A stretch of DNA of 64,000 bases from Chondrinema litorale (GCF_026250525.1 NZ_CP111043.1:310001-374000); one strand, 5' to 3'. Positions 16,489 through 25,867 are shown, counted from the first letter of the stretch. Numbers and translations: made by a program. Notes: generated from the sequence alone by a model not told the origin.

Positions 16489-17596
16489 TTACCATAATAT
16501 CTTTCCATGCAGCAAAGTCGCCTTCGATAATGTGCTTTCTTGCTTCTTTTACTAACCACAAGTAAAAGGTTAAGTTATGCACACTCGCGATCATACCTGC
16601 AAGGTATTCGTCGCTATGTTTCAGGTGTCTTAAATATGCTTTAGAATAAAATGTGCTCACATAACCACCTAACTCTACATCAATTGGTGTGAAATCGTCT
16701 TGCCACTTAGCATTTCTTATGTTGATAATACCTTGTGTTGTAAATAACATACCATTACGAGCATTTCTGGTTGGCATTACACAATCAAACATATCTACAC
16801 CTAGAGCAATACATTCTAAAATGTTTGCAGGAGTGCCCACTCCCATTAAATACCTTGGTTTATCTTTTGGTAAAATGCCACAAACCAACTCTGTCATCTC
16901 GTACATGTCTTCATGTGGCTCACCTACTGAAAGCCCTCCAATTGCATTACCTTCTCTTTCAAAAGATGCAATGGTCTCAGCTGACTGCACTCTCAAATCT
17001 TTATAAGTACTGCCTTGTACTATTGGGAAAAGTGTTTGCTTATAACCATACAAAGAATCAGTAGTATCAAACCTGTCGCAGCATCTTTTTAACCAGCGAT
17101 GAGTCATATGCATAGAATCTTTCGCGTACTGATATTCACATGGATATGGTGTACATTCATCAAATGCCATAATTATATCAGCACCAATTATTCTTTGAAT
17201 ATCCATCACATACTCAGGAGTAAAGAATAATTTATTACCAGAAATATGCGATCTGAATGCCACACCTTCTTCTGTAATCTTTCTAGTATCTGCCAATGAA
17301 TACACCTGATAACCACCGCTATCAGTCAATACTGGCCTCTCCCACCCATTAAATTTATGTATACCACCAGCTTTTTGAATTATATCTAGACCAGGACGCA
17401 AATACAAATGATAAGTATTTCCCAGAATTATTTGAGCCTGAATATCATTCTCTAACTCTCTTTGGTGAACTGCCTTTACAGTACCTGCTGTACCCACAGG
17501 CATAAAAATCGGTGTTTCAATTTTTCCATGATCTGTGATCAACTCACCTGCTCTAGCATTCGATTGCTTATCCTGATGTTGAAGTGAAAATTGCAT
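16466..17596 (-). CDS. tgt: tRNA-guanine transglycosylase, zinc cysteines absent
   Basis: A 376-residue enzyme exchanging guanine-34 for preQ1 (queuosine pathway) in GUN-anticodon tRNAs. The general acid/base D92 (LTDSGGYQVYSL) and nucleophile D271 (FDCVMPTRNARNG) are intact, as is the substrate loop AFDECTPYP. The usual zinc motif C-x-C-x2-C before the RAYLRHL-like helix is replaced: the three positions are L309, G311 and S314, while the fourth ligand H340 (SVHNLTFY) remains. From memory other Bacteroidota Tgt proteins also lack these cysteines, so the enzyme is probably functional. A TAGTTTTG box (minus strand, 17623-17616) lies just upstream. Confidence 0.94.
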   Translation of the reverse strand: MQFSLQHQDKQSNARAGELITDHGKIETPIFMPVGTAGTVKAVHQRELENDIQAQIILGNTYHLYLRPGLDIIQKAGGIHKFNGWERPVLTDSGGYQVYSLADTRKITEEGVAFRSHISGNKLFFTPEYVMDIQRIIGADIIMAFDECTPYPCEYQYAKDSMHMTHRWLKRCCDRFDTTDSLYGYKQTLFPIVQGSTYKDLRVQSAETIASFEREGNAIGGLSVGEPHEDMYEMTELVCGILPKDKPRYLMGVGTPANILECIALGVDMFDCVMPTRNARNGMLFTTQGIINIRNAKWQDDFTPIDVELGGYVSTFYSKAYLRHLKHSDEYLAGMIASVHNLTFYLWLVKEARKHIIEGDFAAWKDIMVKKLMVRL

Positions 17597-17772
17597 GATT
17601 TAAAATTTAAGTCTGCAAAACTAAGAATTTTAAAACATATCTCTTCTTTCTATTTCATTATGAAAATAAAAGTGAAGTTTTAAAGAGTACTCACTAATAG
17701 CTCCGATAAACTTACATGAACATCACAATAACATTGTGGAAGCGTTGTGGGGAAAACATATAAATCAAGCTT

Positions 17773-17967
17773 ATGCAGTACTGGACACACGAAGAAGTTT
17801 CTCTCAAATTACTGGATTGCTCTCAAATAGTTAATGGCGAAGTCTGCATAAGGCTAGCTACTTTTAAAGAGATGGTTTTCGATCCTAAATATCCACCTGA
17901 AATGTTTGATGAAAGCATCGAAGTAATTAAAGATTTAGAACAAAAAATGAATCTAAAAGCATCTTAA
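17773..17967 (+). CDS. Small conserved-looking hypothetical protein
   Basis: A 64-residue soluble protein with two cysteines (C16 and C26), a Trp near the N-terminus and a C-terminal amphipathic helix (ESIEVIKDLEQKMNLK). It has no signal peptide and no motif I recognise. It follows the divergent tgt promoter region and precedes the 356-residue unknown gene by 64 bp on the same strand. Codon use is like that of its neighbours, which supports it being real. A 6-bp inverted repeat (CACAAT at 17724-17729, ATTGTG at 17733-17738) lies 35 bp upstream. Confidence 0.5.
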   Translation: MQYWTHEEVSLKLLDCSQIVNGEVCIRLATFKEMVFDPKYPPEMFDESIEVIKDLEQKMNLKAS

Positions 17968-18031
17968 TCACAATCTAAGAGATTCTCAACAACACAACAG
18001 TCAATATTATTTACTAACAACAATTTAACAA

Positions 18032-19102
18032 ATGAGATATACGCTAATTCTCTTTGTTTTTGCATTCATTTTTTCTTGTAATGTAAAAGCACAAACAGAC
18101 TTTGTAAATGCTTATGTTATTACAAATTCTTACGACACCATCCAAGGGCAGATTTTTTATACTGGAGACTTAACCCTTACAAACTCTTGCAAGTTTAAAC
18201 CTCAATTTGGCGAAGAAATAACAGAATACCAACCTGGTGAAATAAGAGGTTTTTATCTAGATAATTATAAATACTTTACAACAAGAAAGATTTCATCAGA
18301 TAAAAGTGAAAAGCTTTTGTTTCTTGAAGTACTAATTAAGGGAGATATTAATATTCTAAAACTGAATACACCTGTAAAAAATAGATATTTTATTGAAAGC
18401 AACCGAGATGGCTTAACAGAAATTCCGTATGTTGAAAACATCATTTACGATCATAACCACTCATACTTATCCAGTTCAAAAAGACATTATGGCATTCTAA
18501 CTCATTATACTACTAAAGTTCCAAGCCTTTCTAGAATTATTAGAAATATACATGAACCCACAGAAAAGAGGCTAGTAAACCTTGTTGAGAACTACCATCG
18601 GTTGTTATACCCTTCTCAACAACATACTACATTTAAAAGAAAAAAAGCAGAAGTAGATGCATTTGTTGAGGTGTTTACAGGTTTACCTGTTTACAATTCG
18701 GAATTTAAAACCTCGTATAAACGACCAAACTATGGCGCCATTTTTCACATTTCGAGCAGTCATATAAATAAAAAAATATATCTTAAAACAGGTCTGGTAA
18801 GTTACTTCCTAAACAAAATAAATACTGACACAGAAAGCTCGGTTTATAAAGTCAAAATTCCTTTGCAAGTTGAATATCTACCAAGAAAAGGAATGATAAA
18901 ACCAAGACTTGCTTATGGATTCAATTTCTATGAACCATTACCAAATATTACCGCACTCAATGTTGGAATTACAAGCAAATTGTACCGATCAGTAGGATTG
19001 TCATTAAATACAGAAACTGAGTTTAAGAACCAAATGCTGGTTTTGCCAAAAAAACTATTCAGTTTTAACGCTTCAATCGGATTACTTTTTAAAATAAAAT
19101 AG
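18032..19102 (+). CDS. Exported protein of unknown function, possible C-terminal barrel
   Basis: A 356-residue protein with a cleavable signal peptide ending at KAQ (residue 21). The first 130 residues are beta-rich and begin with a segment reminiscent of other Bacteroidota surface proteins (VNAYVITNSYDTIQGQIFYTGD). The final 110 residues are amphipathic strands (YGAIFHISSSHI, IKPRLAYGFNFYEPL, LFSFNASIGLLFKIK), suggesting an outer-membrane barrel or barrel-like tail. No catalytic motif. Probably in one transcript with the small gene before it. Function not recognised. Confidence 0.55.
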   Translation: MRYTLILFVFAFIFSCNVKAQTDFVNAYVITNSYDTIQGQIFYTGDLTLTNSCKFKPQFGEEITEYQPGEIRGFYLDNYKYFTTRKISSDKSEKLLFLEVLIKGDINILKLNTPVKNRYFIESNRDGLTEIPYVENIIYDHNHSYLSSSKRHYGILTHYTTKVPSLSRIIRNIHEPTEKRLVNLVENYHRLLYPSQQHTTFKRKKAEVDAFVEVFTGLPVYNSEFKTSYKRPNYGAIFHISSSHINKKIYLKTGLVSYFLNKINTDTESSVYKVKIPLQVEYLPRKGMIKPRLAYGFNFYEPLPNITALNVGITSKLYRSVGLSLNTETEFKNQMLVLPKKLFSFNASIGLLFKIK

Positions 19103-19127
19103 GCCACTTGTTTAGTGACCTTTTGGT

Positions 19128-19856
19128 TTAATTGTGCATGTCAGCTTCGTTTAACTCCCAATTATAAGAGTAATGAGATACTTTAAAGTTTTTGTCTAAT
19201 TTTTCTTTTCTGTATTTATTGATATAAGCTAACAAATCGGGAGCTTCATTTAAAAAGTCTTGTTTGTACCAATTAAAAATCTCTGATAGCATAACTTGCT
19301 TCTCAGACTTATTTACTTTGGTGAAATCAGAATTGTTAATTGCTTTTGTTGTTAGTTGCTGTAATTGTTCATCCACCATTTCTGGAGTAAAAGCAAAACT
19401 GGCAATCTCAGGACATCCTTTAGCTGCACAAACTAAAGCAAAGTGAATTCGGCTATCTTTATAAACCTCTCTTATTTTTTTATTTTCAATTTCATTTAAT
19501 GTGAGTACTTCACCCGCTACTGTTTGTTTCTTTTTATCAAAAAAGCCATCTATGCTCATAGGTGAGTCAATCGGATAAGCATCAATAATATTTTTTATTA
19601 CTAGAATATTATAAGCATTCAGGTAAAATGCTTTTTTTTCGTCTGATGAAAATTGGCTAACATCAACATTTGCTACATAATCAGTCAGGTTATTCAATAC
19701 CGAAGAATTTTGTTTAATTCCCTTATATTTCACCCTTCCTTCGGTTACATTAGATTTAAAAAATGCATCTGCTTTTTTAAAAAATGATTCTTGTTGTGCA
19801 TTGGAATAGAAGCCCAAAAACATCAGACTAAAAAAAATAATTGCTGTCTTTTTCAT
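19128..19856 (-). CDS. Exported DUF547 protein
   Basis: A 242-residue protein with a signal peptide ending near residue 20 (FYSNAQ). It shows the DUF547 core: FYLNAYNILVIKNIID (about 91-106), FFDKKKQTVAGEVLTLNEIE (split here only to note the conserved FFD...LNEIE elements), FALVCAAKGCPEIA with two cysteines, and the C-terminal KVMLSEIFNWYKQDF-like element. DUF547 resembles a papain-like or transglutaminase-like fold in which the Cys may be catalytic, but activity is not established. It is divergent from the sodium symporter at 20060, with an inverted repeat between them. Confidence 0.82.
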   Translation of the reverse strand: MKKTAIIFFSLMFLGFYSNAQQESFFKKADAFFKSNVTEGRVKYKGIKQNSSVLNNLTDYVANVDVSQFSSDEKKAFYLNAYNILVIKNIIDAYPIDSPMSIDGFFDKKKQTVAGEVLTLNEIENKKIREVYKDSRIHFALVCAAKGCPEIASFAFTPEMVDEQLQQLTTKAINNSDFTKVNKSEKQVMLSEIFNWYKQDFLNEAPDLLAYINKYRKEKLDKNFKVSHYSYNWELNEADMHN

Positions 19857-19900
19857 AAAGTTTTAATTTTTCTTCAAAAATCAGTTTCGTACATTTATGT

Positions 19901-19922
19901 TTTTGTCAGTCAGATGACAAAA
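19901..19922. promoter_or_regulatory. Operator-like inverted repeat between DUF547 and symporter genes
   Basis: TTTTGTCA (19901-19908) and TGACAAAA (19915-19922), perfect 8-bp arms separated by 6 bp. It lies 45 bp upstream of the DUF547 start and 138 bp upstream of the symporter start, a typical place for a dimeric regulator site. Confidence 0.4.
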
Positions 19923-20059
19923 CAACAGTATTATGGCACTTTTAACAATTTCAGGAATATTAGATCAATTTTTCAAGGGATTATGCTATTTTTTCATTTC
20001 TTTTGAAAGATTAACTCAAAAAATTTGAAAACCTATTACATACATAACTTCTAGAATAA

Positions 20060-21859
20060 ATGACGCTAACAGGCATTGACTGGCTATTTATAGCCCTCTT
20101 TTTCATTATCTCCACAGCGATTGGCATCATCACTTCAAGGCAAGCTGGTAAAAGTGCACAAGACTTTTTCCTCTCGGGAAGGAACATGCCATGGTGGCTA
20201 CTGGGTGTTTCGATGGTTGCAACCACATTCTCTGCAGATACTCCCAACCTCGTTGCTGACATTGTAAGAAATAATGGTGTTGCAGGAAACTGGGTATGGT
20301 GGGCATTTCTCTTAACAGGTATGCTTACTGTTTTTGTTTATGCAAGATTATGGAGAAAATCTGGTGTACTTACAGATTTAGAGTTTTACGAAGTACGATA
20401 CAGTGGCAAAGAAGCTGCTTTCTTAAGAGGATTTAGAGCACTTTACTTAGGTGTATTCTTTAACATCTGTATTATGGCTACAGTTTCATTAGCAGCCATT
20501 AAGATTGGTAACATTATGTTGGGCTTTTCTCCCGTACAAACTTTATTAATTGCATCAGTTGTTACTGTAATTTATAGTTCACTAGGTGGGTTAAAAGGTG
20601 TGCTTATCACTGACTTCTTTCAGTTTATCATTGCCATGGGTGGCATTTTGTGGGCTACTTTTGTTATTCTCGACTTACCAGAAATAAATGGTTTATCAAA
20701 TCTTTTACAACATGAAAATGTTGCTGATAAACTCAACTTCTTACCAGATTTTTCTGATACGCATAACTTATTAGTATTATTTATAATACCTATTGCAGTG
20801 CAATGGTGGAGTGTATGGTATCCAGGTGCTGAGCCAGGTGGTGGCGGTTACATTGCTCAACGTATGCTTTCTGCTAAAAATGAAGAAAATGCTATTGGTG
20901 CAACATTATTTTTCAACGTTGCTCACTATGCTTTAAGACCTTGGCCTTGGATAATCATTTCATTAGCTTCATTAGTTCTTTTCCCAGAAGTTGCCGATAT
21001 TAAAAAAGCTTTTCCTAATATCGATGATTCTGTTCTTGGACATGACATTGCATTCCCAGCTATGTTAACATATTTACCAGCAGGTTTAGCAGGTCTAGTA
21101 TTGGCTTCTTTAATAGCTGCATTTATGTCTACAATTTCAACACACTTAAACTGGGGATCATCTTATGTAGTTTATGATTTTTACAAAAGATTCGTAGATC
21201 CAAACGCATCTGAGAAAGCTTTGGTGAATGTAGGAAGAATTACAACTGTAGGTTTAATGGTTTTAGCTAGCTTACTTGCGTTGGCGCTCACAAGTGCCCT
21301 AGAAGCCTTCAACATACTACTTTCGATCGGTGCAGGAACTGGTTTATTATTCATTTTAAGATGGTTTTGGTGGAGAATTAATGCTTATAGTGAAATCACT
21401 GCCATGCTTGTTTCATTTGTAATGGCCATCTATTTTCAGTTAATTCACCACAGGTTAGGATTTGATCCATTACCAGATTATATGAACCTTATTTTAGGAA
21501 TCATAATCACAACAATAGCTTGGGTAACTGTTACCCTATTTACAAAACCTTCAGACGAAGACACGCTAATCAAATTTTATAAACTAGTATCTCCTGGAGG
21601 TCCGGGATGGAGCAAGTTAAAGAAAATTGCGGCAGATAAAGGTGAGACTCTTCCCGACAAAGGAAAAGCTTGGAATGTGCCTTTAGAAATCCTTATGATG
21701 ATTATTGGTTGCTTTACAGTCTACTCTGCCCTATTCTCAATGGGTTACTGGATATACGGCGAAACAACCTACGCACTTATCTTAACTGTATTAGGCATTG
21801 CTGGAAGTATTTTCCTTCTATCTAGCTGGAAAAAACTCAAAAAAGGATATGCTACTTAA
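20060..21859 (+). CDS. Sodium:solute symporter (SSS family)
   Basis: A 599-residue transporter with about 13-14 membrane segments. Family marks include the N-terminal TAIGIITSRQAGKSAQDFFL followed by GRNMPWWLLGVSMVATTFSADTP, the Trp-rich VGNWVWWAF-like helix, the GGLKGVLITDFFQF helix and the FMSTISTHLNWGSSY segment of the sodium-binding fold. It couples sodium entry to import of a sugar, amino acid or organic acid. The substrate cannot be predicted, and no catabolic genes are adjacent. It ends in a strong bidirectional terminator. Confidence 0.9.
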   Translation: MTLTGIDWLFIALFFIISTAIGIITSRQAGKSAQDFFLSGRNMPWWLLGVSMVATTFSADTPNLVADIVRNNGVAGNWVWWAFLLTGMLTVFVYARLWRKSGVLTDLEFYEVRYSGKEAAFLRGFRALYLGVFFNICIMATVSLAAIKIGNIMLGFSPVQTLLIASVVTVIYSSLGGLKGVLITDFFQFIIAMGGILWATFVILDLPEINGLSNLLQHENVADKLNFLPDFSDTHNLLVLFIIPIAVQWWSVWYPGAEPGGGGYIAQRMLSAKNEENAIGATLFFNVAHYALRPWPWIIISLASLVLFPEVADIKKAFPNIDDSVLGHDIAFPAMLTYLPAGLAGLVLASLIAAFMSTISTHLNWGSSYVVYDFYKRFVDPNASEKALVNVGRITTVGLMVLASLLALALTSALEAFNILLSIGAGTGLLFILRWFWWRINAYSEITAMLVSFVMAIYFQLIHHRLGFDPLPDYMNLILGIIITTIAWVTVTLFTKPSDEDTLIKFYKLVSPGGPGWSKLKKIAADKGETLPDKGKAWNVPLEILMMIIGCFTVYSALFSMGYWIYGETTYALILTVLGIAGSIFLLSSWKKLKKGYAT

Positions 21860-21878
21860 AAAATAAACTTTAATAAAG

Positions 21879-21906
21879 AAGGGCCAGTAGAATTTTACTG
21901 GCCCTT
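21879..21906. terminator. Strong bidirectional terminator
   Basis: AAGGGCCAGTA (21879-21889) and TACTGGCCCTT (21896-21906), perfect 11-bp arms with a 6-nt loop and a following T tract, between the convergent symporter and serine-hydrolase genes. Confidence 0.9.
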
Positions 21907-21912
21907 TTTTAT

Positions 21913-23073
21913 TTAATTTAAAATTCTTTCTTCGTCATTTACTTCTCCAACTACCTTAAATAATTCGTCAACTACTTTGGCAAAGTTTGGTGACTGATTA
22001 TTACACAATAAAATGAGCGTTCTATCTGAATCTAAAAACCTAATAAAAGTAGTACTATAACCAGGATTACTACCATTGTGTCTAGCTACTTTTCCATATT
22101 TATCATCATCACTTACTCCCCATCCAAACCCATAAGGATACTCACTACCATCATTCAATTTTGCAGGAGTATAGGCTACTATAAGAGTTGAATCTTTTAA
22201 TAAACTACCCGATCTTAAATATTGATCCCATTTTAGTAAATCCAATGCTGTAGAACTTACTCTACCTGGACCTTTTCTATCTCCAAGATAGGTTCCATAA
22301 TCAGTATAAGGGAAACTATCTGCAGCTAAATATTTCTGTTTCTCAGCATCATAAATAAATCCCCAAGCAAAATCTGCCATTTTCAGTTTCTCTTCTTTAC
22401 TTCTAATAGCAGTTTTATCTAATCCACCAGTTTTAAAAACCCTATTTTGTAAAAAGTCTACAAAGTCTTCACCTGATACCACTTCGACAACACTTGCTAG
22501 TAACACATACCCGGTGTTACTATATTCGTATTTCTCTCCGGGTTTAAACAAAACTGGTGGATGATATTTTACCAAATATTCTATAATTTCTTTGTTTCCG
22601 GCAACTTTGCTCTTATCCCAATGCTCTTCAAACAGAACCATGTAATCTGGTAAACCAGAAATATGTTGTAGCATTTGTCGAATGGTAACTCCTTCATAAG
22701 GTAATTCGGGAAGATAATGCTGTAAATAATCATCAAAACTAAGTTTTCCATCTTGTTCAAGCATCATAATTGCTGTAGCTGTAAACTGCTTTGATACGGA
22801 AGCCAACTCGAATACATCATTTTTTTCGAGATTGGTATTAGTTTCGAAGTTTTTATAACCTTTAGCTTTATGGAGTTTAACATCCCCATTTTCAGCTACT
22901 AATAATACAGCGCTTAAGGAATCCATTTTAGAAAAAATTGAATCCACTTTAATAATCCACTTTTTTTGAGGTGAACTACTTGTTTCACTTACAGAAGTGT
23001 TTGGGCTATTTTCTTGTCTATTGCAGGCAAAAAATAGAAGTATGATCGAAATTAAGTTGAGTATTTTCGACAT
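21913..23073 (-). CDS. Lipoprotein serine hydrolase (class C beta-lactamase/esterase-like)
   Basis: A 386-residue protein with a lipoprotein signal (ILLFFAC, C17) and a Ser/Thr linker, then a beta-lactamase-family (Pfam PF00144) hydrolase domain. The catalytic set is S92-x-x-K95 (ASVSKQFTA), Y184-S-N186 (YEYSNTGYVLL) and an HNG motif (RHNGSNPGYST) replacing the KTG triad, which points to an esterase or D-amino-acid peptidase rather than a true beta-lactamase. The lipid anchor places it on a membrane facing the periplasm or the outside. No neighbour suggests a substrate. Confidence 0.85.
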   Translation of the reverse strand: MSKILNLISIILLFFACNRQENSPNTSVSETSSSPQKKWIIKVDSIFSKMDSLSAVLLVAENGDVKLHKAKGYKNFETNTNLEKNDVFELASVSKQFTATAIMMLEQDGKLSFDDYLQHYLPELPYEGVTIRQMLQHISGLPDYMVLFEEHWDKSKVAGNKEIIEYLVKYHPPVLFKPGEKYEYSNTGYVLLASVVEVVSGEDFVDFLQNRVFKTGGLDKTAIRSKEEKLKMADFAWGFIYDAEKQKYLAADSFPYTDYGTYLGDRKGPGRVSSTALDLLKWDQYLRSGSLLKDSTLIVAYTPAKLNDGSEYPYGFGWGVSDDDKYGKVARHNGSNPGYSTTFIRFLDSDRTLILLCNNQSPNFAKVVDELFKVVGEVNDEERILN

Positions 23074-23452
23074 TTAATCAAATTATTATACTAAAAAATA
23101 AAGAGTAGTTGTCGATTAAAGGTTAAAGTCGCTGAATTTAAGTCAATTTTGAATTATCATTTACAAATTCATAAATTTTTTAAAACAAAGAAAGAATATT
23201 TTGCATAGCTTTAGGCCAAAAACGAAATTTACGAGCATATAGAAGATAAATTATTGATAAATTCTTTTATAGTTATTTCTTTTTCACCCAATCATTCGTT
23301 AGAGAGTAAGAGGTTATAGCAAATAATTATTTTAGGAAATCAATATTTGCTTTAAAAATTAGACTTTTACTATAAATATTAGGTAATTATCATAGCTGAA
23401 ACTTATTAGAATTAATTTATTTAATATCTAAGTTTTATTGCATTCCATTAAA
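23074..23452. other. 379-bp intergenic region without a gene
   Basis: Divergent promoter region between the serine hydrolase and the YfiR-like gene. I see no reading frame or RNA gene. It contains an inverted repeat AGCAAATA (23318-23325) / TATTTGCT (23344-23351) 102 bp before the YfiR-like start, and no good TAnnTTTG promoter. Confidence 0.4.
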
Positions 23453-24007
23453 ATGAAGGGATTTAGGCATTTATCATTTTCGATATTCTCCTTACTGTAT
23501 ATTACAGTATCTCTGCATGCATTTGGATATGCCCAAACTAATCTACCCCAACTTCCTACACCTGAACGAAAAGCCTATCTTACTAGATTAATTGCAGATT
23601 TTGTTTTCTGGCCAAATGAAGAGCAAGAAAATAATGATCCGTTTATTATCAGTGTTTTTAATGATGAGAACTTTTTTAGATATCTATTATATCTATATAA
23701 AGATGTTAGATTTAAAAATAGAATAACTAAGATTGAACATATTACAAGTGTAGATGAGATAGATGGTAGTCAAATATTATTTGTTACCTCTACTTCAGAA
23801 GAAGTGTTAGAAGAGATTTTAAATAAAACTAAAAATGAACCTATTCTGACAATCGGAGATCAGGAAGAGTTTGGTAAAAAAGGTGTTATAGTTAATTTCT
23901 ATGCTGAAAATGAAGAACTTAAATTTGAAATTAACTTCCTTTCGTATCAAAATTCCGATTTACAGATAGACTCAAGACTTTTTGATGTCGCAAGGATTAT
24001 AGATTAA
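23453..24007 (+). CDS. YfiR/DUF4154 family periplasmic protein
   Basis: From the ATG at 23453 (the upstream TTG at 23438 is less likely) 184 residues: a signal peptide ending AFGYAQ (about residue 27) and one DUF4154 domain. Family landmarks are YLTRLIADFVFWPNE, the FNDENFFRYL segment, the ILFVTSTSEE strand, ILTIGDQEEFGKKGVIVNFY and the closing KFEINFLSYQNSDLQI...SRLFDVARII. In Pseudomonas, YfiR is the periplasmic repressor of the diguanylate cyclase YfiN. Unlike that protein this one has no cysteine in its mature part, so redox control by disulfides is excluded. It lies 55 bp before a CHASE8-type kinase and is probably its periplasmic partner. Confidence 0.82.
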   Translation: MKGFRHLSFSIFSLLYITVSLHAFGYAQTNLPQLPTPERKAYLTRLIADFVFWPNEEQENNDPFIISVFNDENFFRYLLYLYKDVRFKNRITKIEHITSVDEIDGSQILFVTSTSEEVLEEILNKTKNEPILTIGDQEEFGKKGVIVNFYAENEELKFEINFLSYQNSDLQIDSRLFDVARIID

Positions 24008-24062
24008 CAAACATATTTAATTTTTTTATTTAGAAACCGCAGCTTATTTGAACACATAAAAT

Positions 24063-25847
24063 ATGTTTAAAAATTTATCTATTAAGGGAAAGCTAATTTT
24101 AATTATTCTTACTGTAACCACATTCGCCCTCATACTTGGTTTTATAGCCGTATTTATCACGTTTAGATCGGGTTTATATGAAGATTTAAGCCACAGCATG
24201 CTAAACACAGCTAAAATTGTAGCAGATTATAGTATTACTCCAGTCAGGTTCGACGACAAAGAAAGAGCAATAGATATTCTCGAAAAACTCAATAATGAAC
24301 CGCAAATCGAATGTGTTCACATTGAAAAAAACAACGGTGAAATACTGGCCTTTTACAACAATGAATGTGAAATTCCTAATATAGCGATTCCCAATGGTGG
24401 CGAAGCCTTATTTTATAATGGATACTTACACATTATTCAGCCTATCGTTTATAAAAACAATACTTTAGGTAGAATATACTTAAAAGCATCAACAGAAGAA
24501 ATTAATAATAAATCTAGTCGGATTATAGTCAATTTGCTTGCAATTGCCTTATTAATAGTAATTCTAGCTTATTTGTTTGCAAGTAGACTGCAAAAGTTAA
24601 TTTCTAGCCCTATAATGAAACTCACTCAGGCTACTAAACAGATTACAAATGAAAGTAATTATTCTCTAAGAGTTACGAAGAAAAATAATGATGAGATAGG
24701 GACGCTCTACGATGGATTTAATGTGATGCTTAAACAAATTGAGTATCAACAAGCAGAAGAGAAAAAGAGTAAGAAAGCGCTTCAACTTAGTGAAGAGAAA
24801 TACAGAAACATCTACCAAAACTCTATTATTGGCATTTTCCAATGCAATATAGAAAACGCAGAGCTAATCGAAGCAAATGATAAAACTTGGGAGATGTTAA
24901 ACATCAGACCAACTAAAGATTCATTGGTTAATAAAGTAATTTCTGTAAAAGATGCTTTAAGAATTAGGAGAAGTGTAAAGGACAATGGTTTTATTGAAAA
25001 CTACGAAATTACACTAGACTCTAATGGAGTTCGCACTTGGGTTTCTATCTCAGGTAAATACCTTTCTGTAGGCGACGAAGAAATATTTGAAGGTGTTATA
25101 AAAGATATTACAGAAGAAAAAGAAAGCTTCTTAGAACTCAAACGAGTTAATTATGAGCTTGATAACTTTGTTTATCATACTTCACACGATTTAAGATCTC
25201 CACTCCTATCTATTTTAGGTTTAATATCAATCTCTAAAAATGAAAAATCGTTAGATGCTGTACTTTACTATTTTGAACTCATCGAGAAAAGTGTAAAAAG
25301 GCTTGATGCTTTGGTTATAAATCTACTTACACTTTCTAGAAACAGTCGGGTTGATGAGAAGCAACAGTTAATAGATATTCAAGAAACTATTAATGAAACG
25401 ATTGAAATTCTAAACCTAAATAAACCTGAAAAGCTTGAAATTTACACAGATATTAAGCAACACAGTAAATTTTATTCAGACCAAACAAGACTTAACATCA
25501 TCTTAAATAATCTTATTTCAAATGCTTACAAATACCAAAACCCATCAGAAGATAAACCATTTGTAAGAATTGAAGTGGAGATTACTGAAAAAGAGTTTAA
25601 CCTTTCCATTCAAGATAACGGATTAGGTATAAGTCAGGAAAGTCAGGCTAAGGTATTCGAAATGTTCTACAGAGCAACCGATCAGGCGCATGGCTCTGGT
25701 TTAGGATTATACATTGTAAAAAATGTAATAGAAAAGCTAGATGGAAGTATTAGATTCACTTCTGCTATTAGAAAAGGCACAACCTTCCATGTTAAACTTC
25801 CAAACCACGTAGAAGAAGCTATTTTAGCTGAAGAAGAATCAAAGTAA
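24063..25847 (+). CDS. CHASE8-HAMP-PAS sensor histidine kinase
   Basis: A 594-residue membrane kinase. Order: TM1 (about 10-32), a periplasmic domain (about 33-150) that looks like CHASE8 of YfiN/TpbB (ADYSITPVRFDDKERAIDIL, then IECVHIEKNNGEILAFY), TM2 (about 152-174), HAMP (about 175-228), PAS (about 243-355), HisKA with phospho-acceptor H375 in SHDLRSPLLS, and HATPase with N box (NNLISNAYKY), G1 (DNGLGIS) and G2 (GSGLGLYIV). No receiver domain and no adjacent response regulator. Together with the upstream YfiR-like gene it forms a periplasmic-sensor pair in which the GGDEF output of YfiN is replaced by a kinase. Its cognate regulator is unknown. Confidence 0.88.
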   Translation: MFKNLSIKGKLILIILTVTTFALILGFIAVFITFRSGLYEDLSHSMLNTAKIVADYSITPVRFDDKERAIDILEKLNNEPQIECVHIEKNNGEILAFYNNECEIPNIAIPNGGEALFYNGYLHIIQPIVYKNNTLGRIYLKASTEEINNKSSRIIVNLLAIALLIVILAYLFASRLQKLISSPIMKLTQATKQITNESNYSLRVTKKNNDEIGTLYDGFNVMLKQIEYQQAEEKKSKKALQLSEEKYRNIYQNSIIGIFQCNIENAELIEANDKTWEMLNIRPTKDSLVNKVISVKDALRIRRSVKDNGFIENYEITLDSNGVRTWVSISGKYLSVGDEEIFEGVIKDITEEKESFLELKRVNYELDNFVYHTSHDLRSPLLSILGLISISKNEKSLDAVLYYFELIEKSVKRLDALVINLLTLSRNSRVDEKQQLIDIQETINETIEILNLNKPEKLEIYTDIKQHSKFYSDQTRLNIILNNLISNAYKYQNPSEDKPFVRIEVEITEKEFNLSIQDNGLGISQESQAKVFEMFYRATDQAHGSGLGLYIVKNVIEKLDGSIRFTSAIRKGTTFHVKLPNHVEEAILAEEESK

Positions 25848-25867
25848 TTACTCGGATACAAGTTTGA

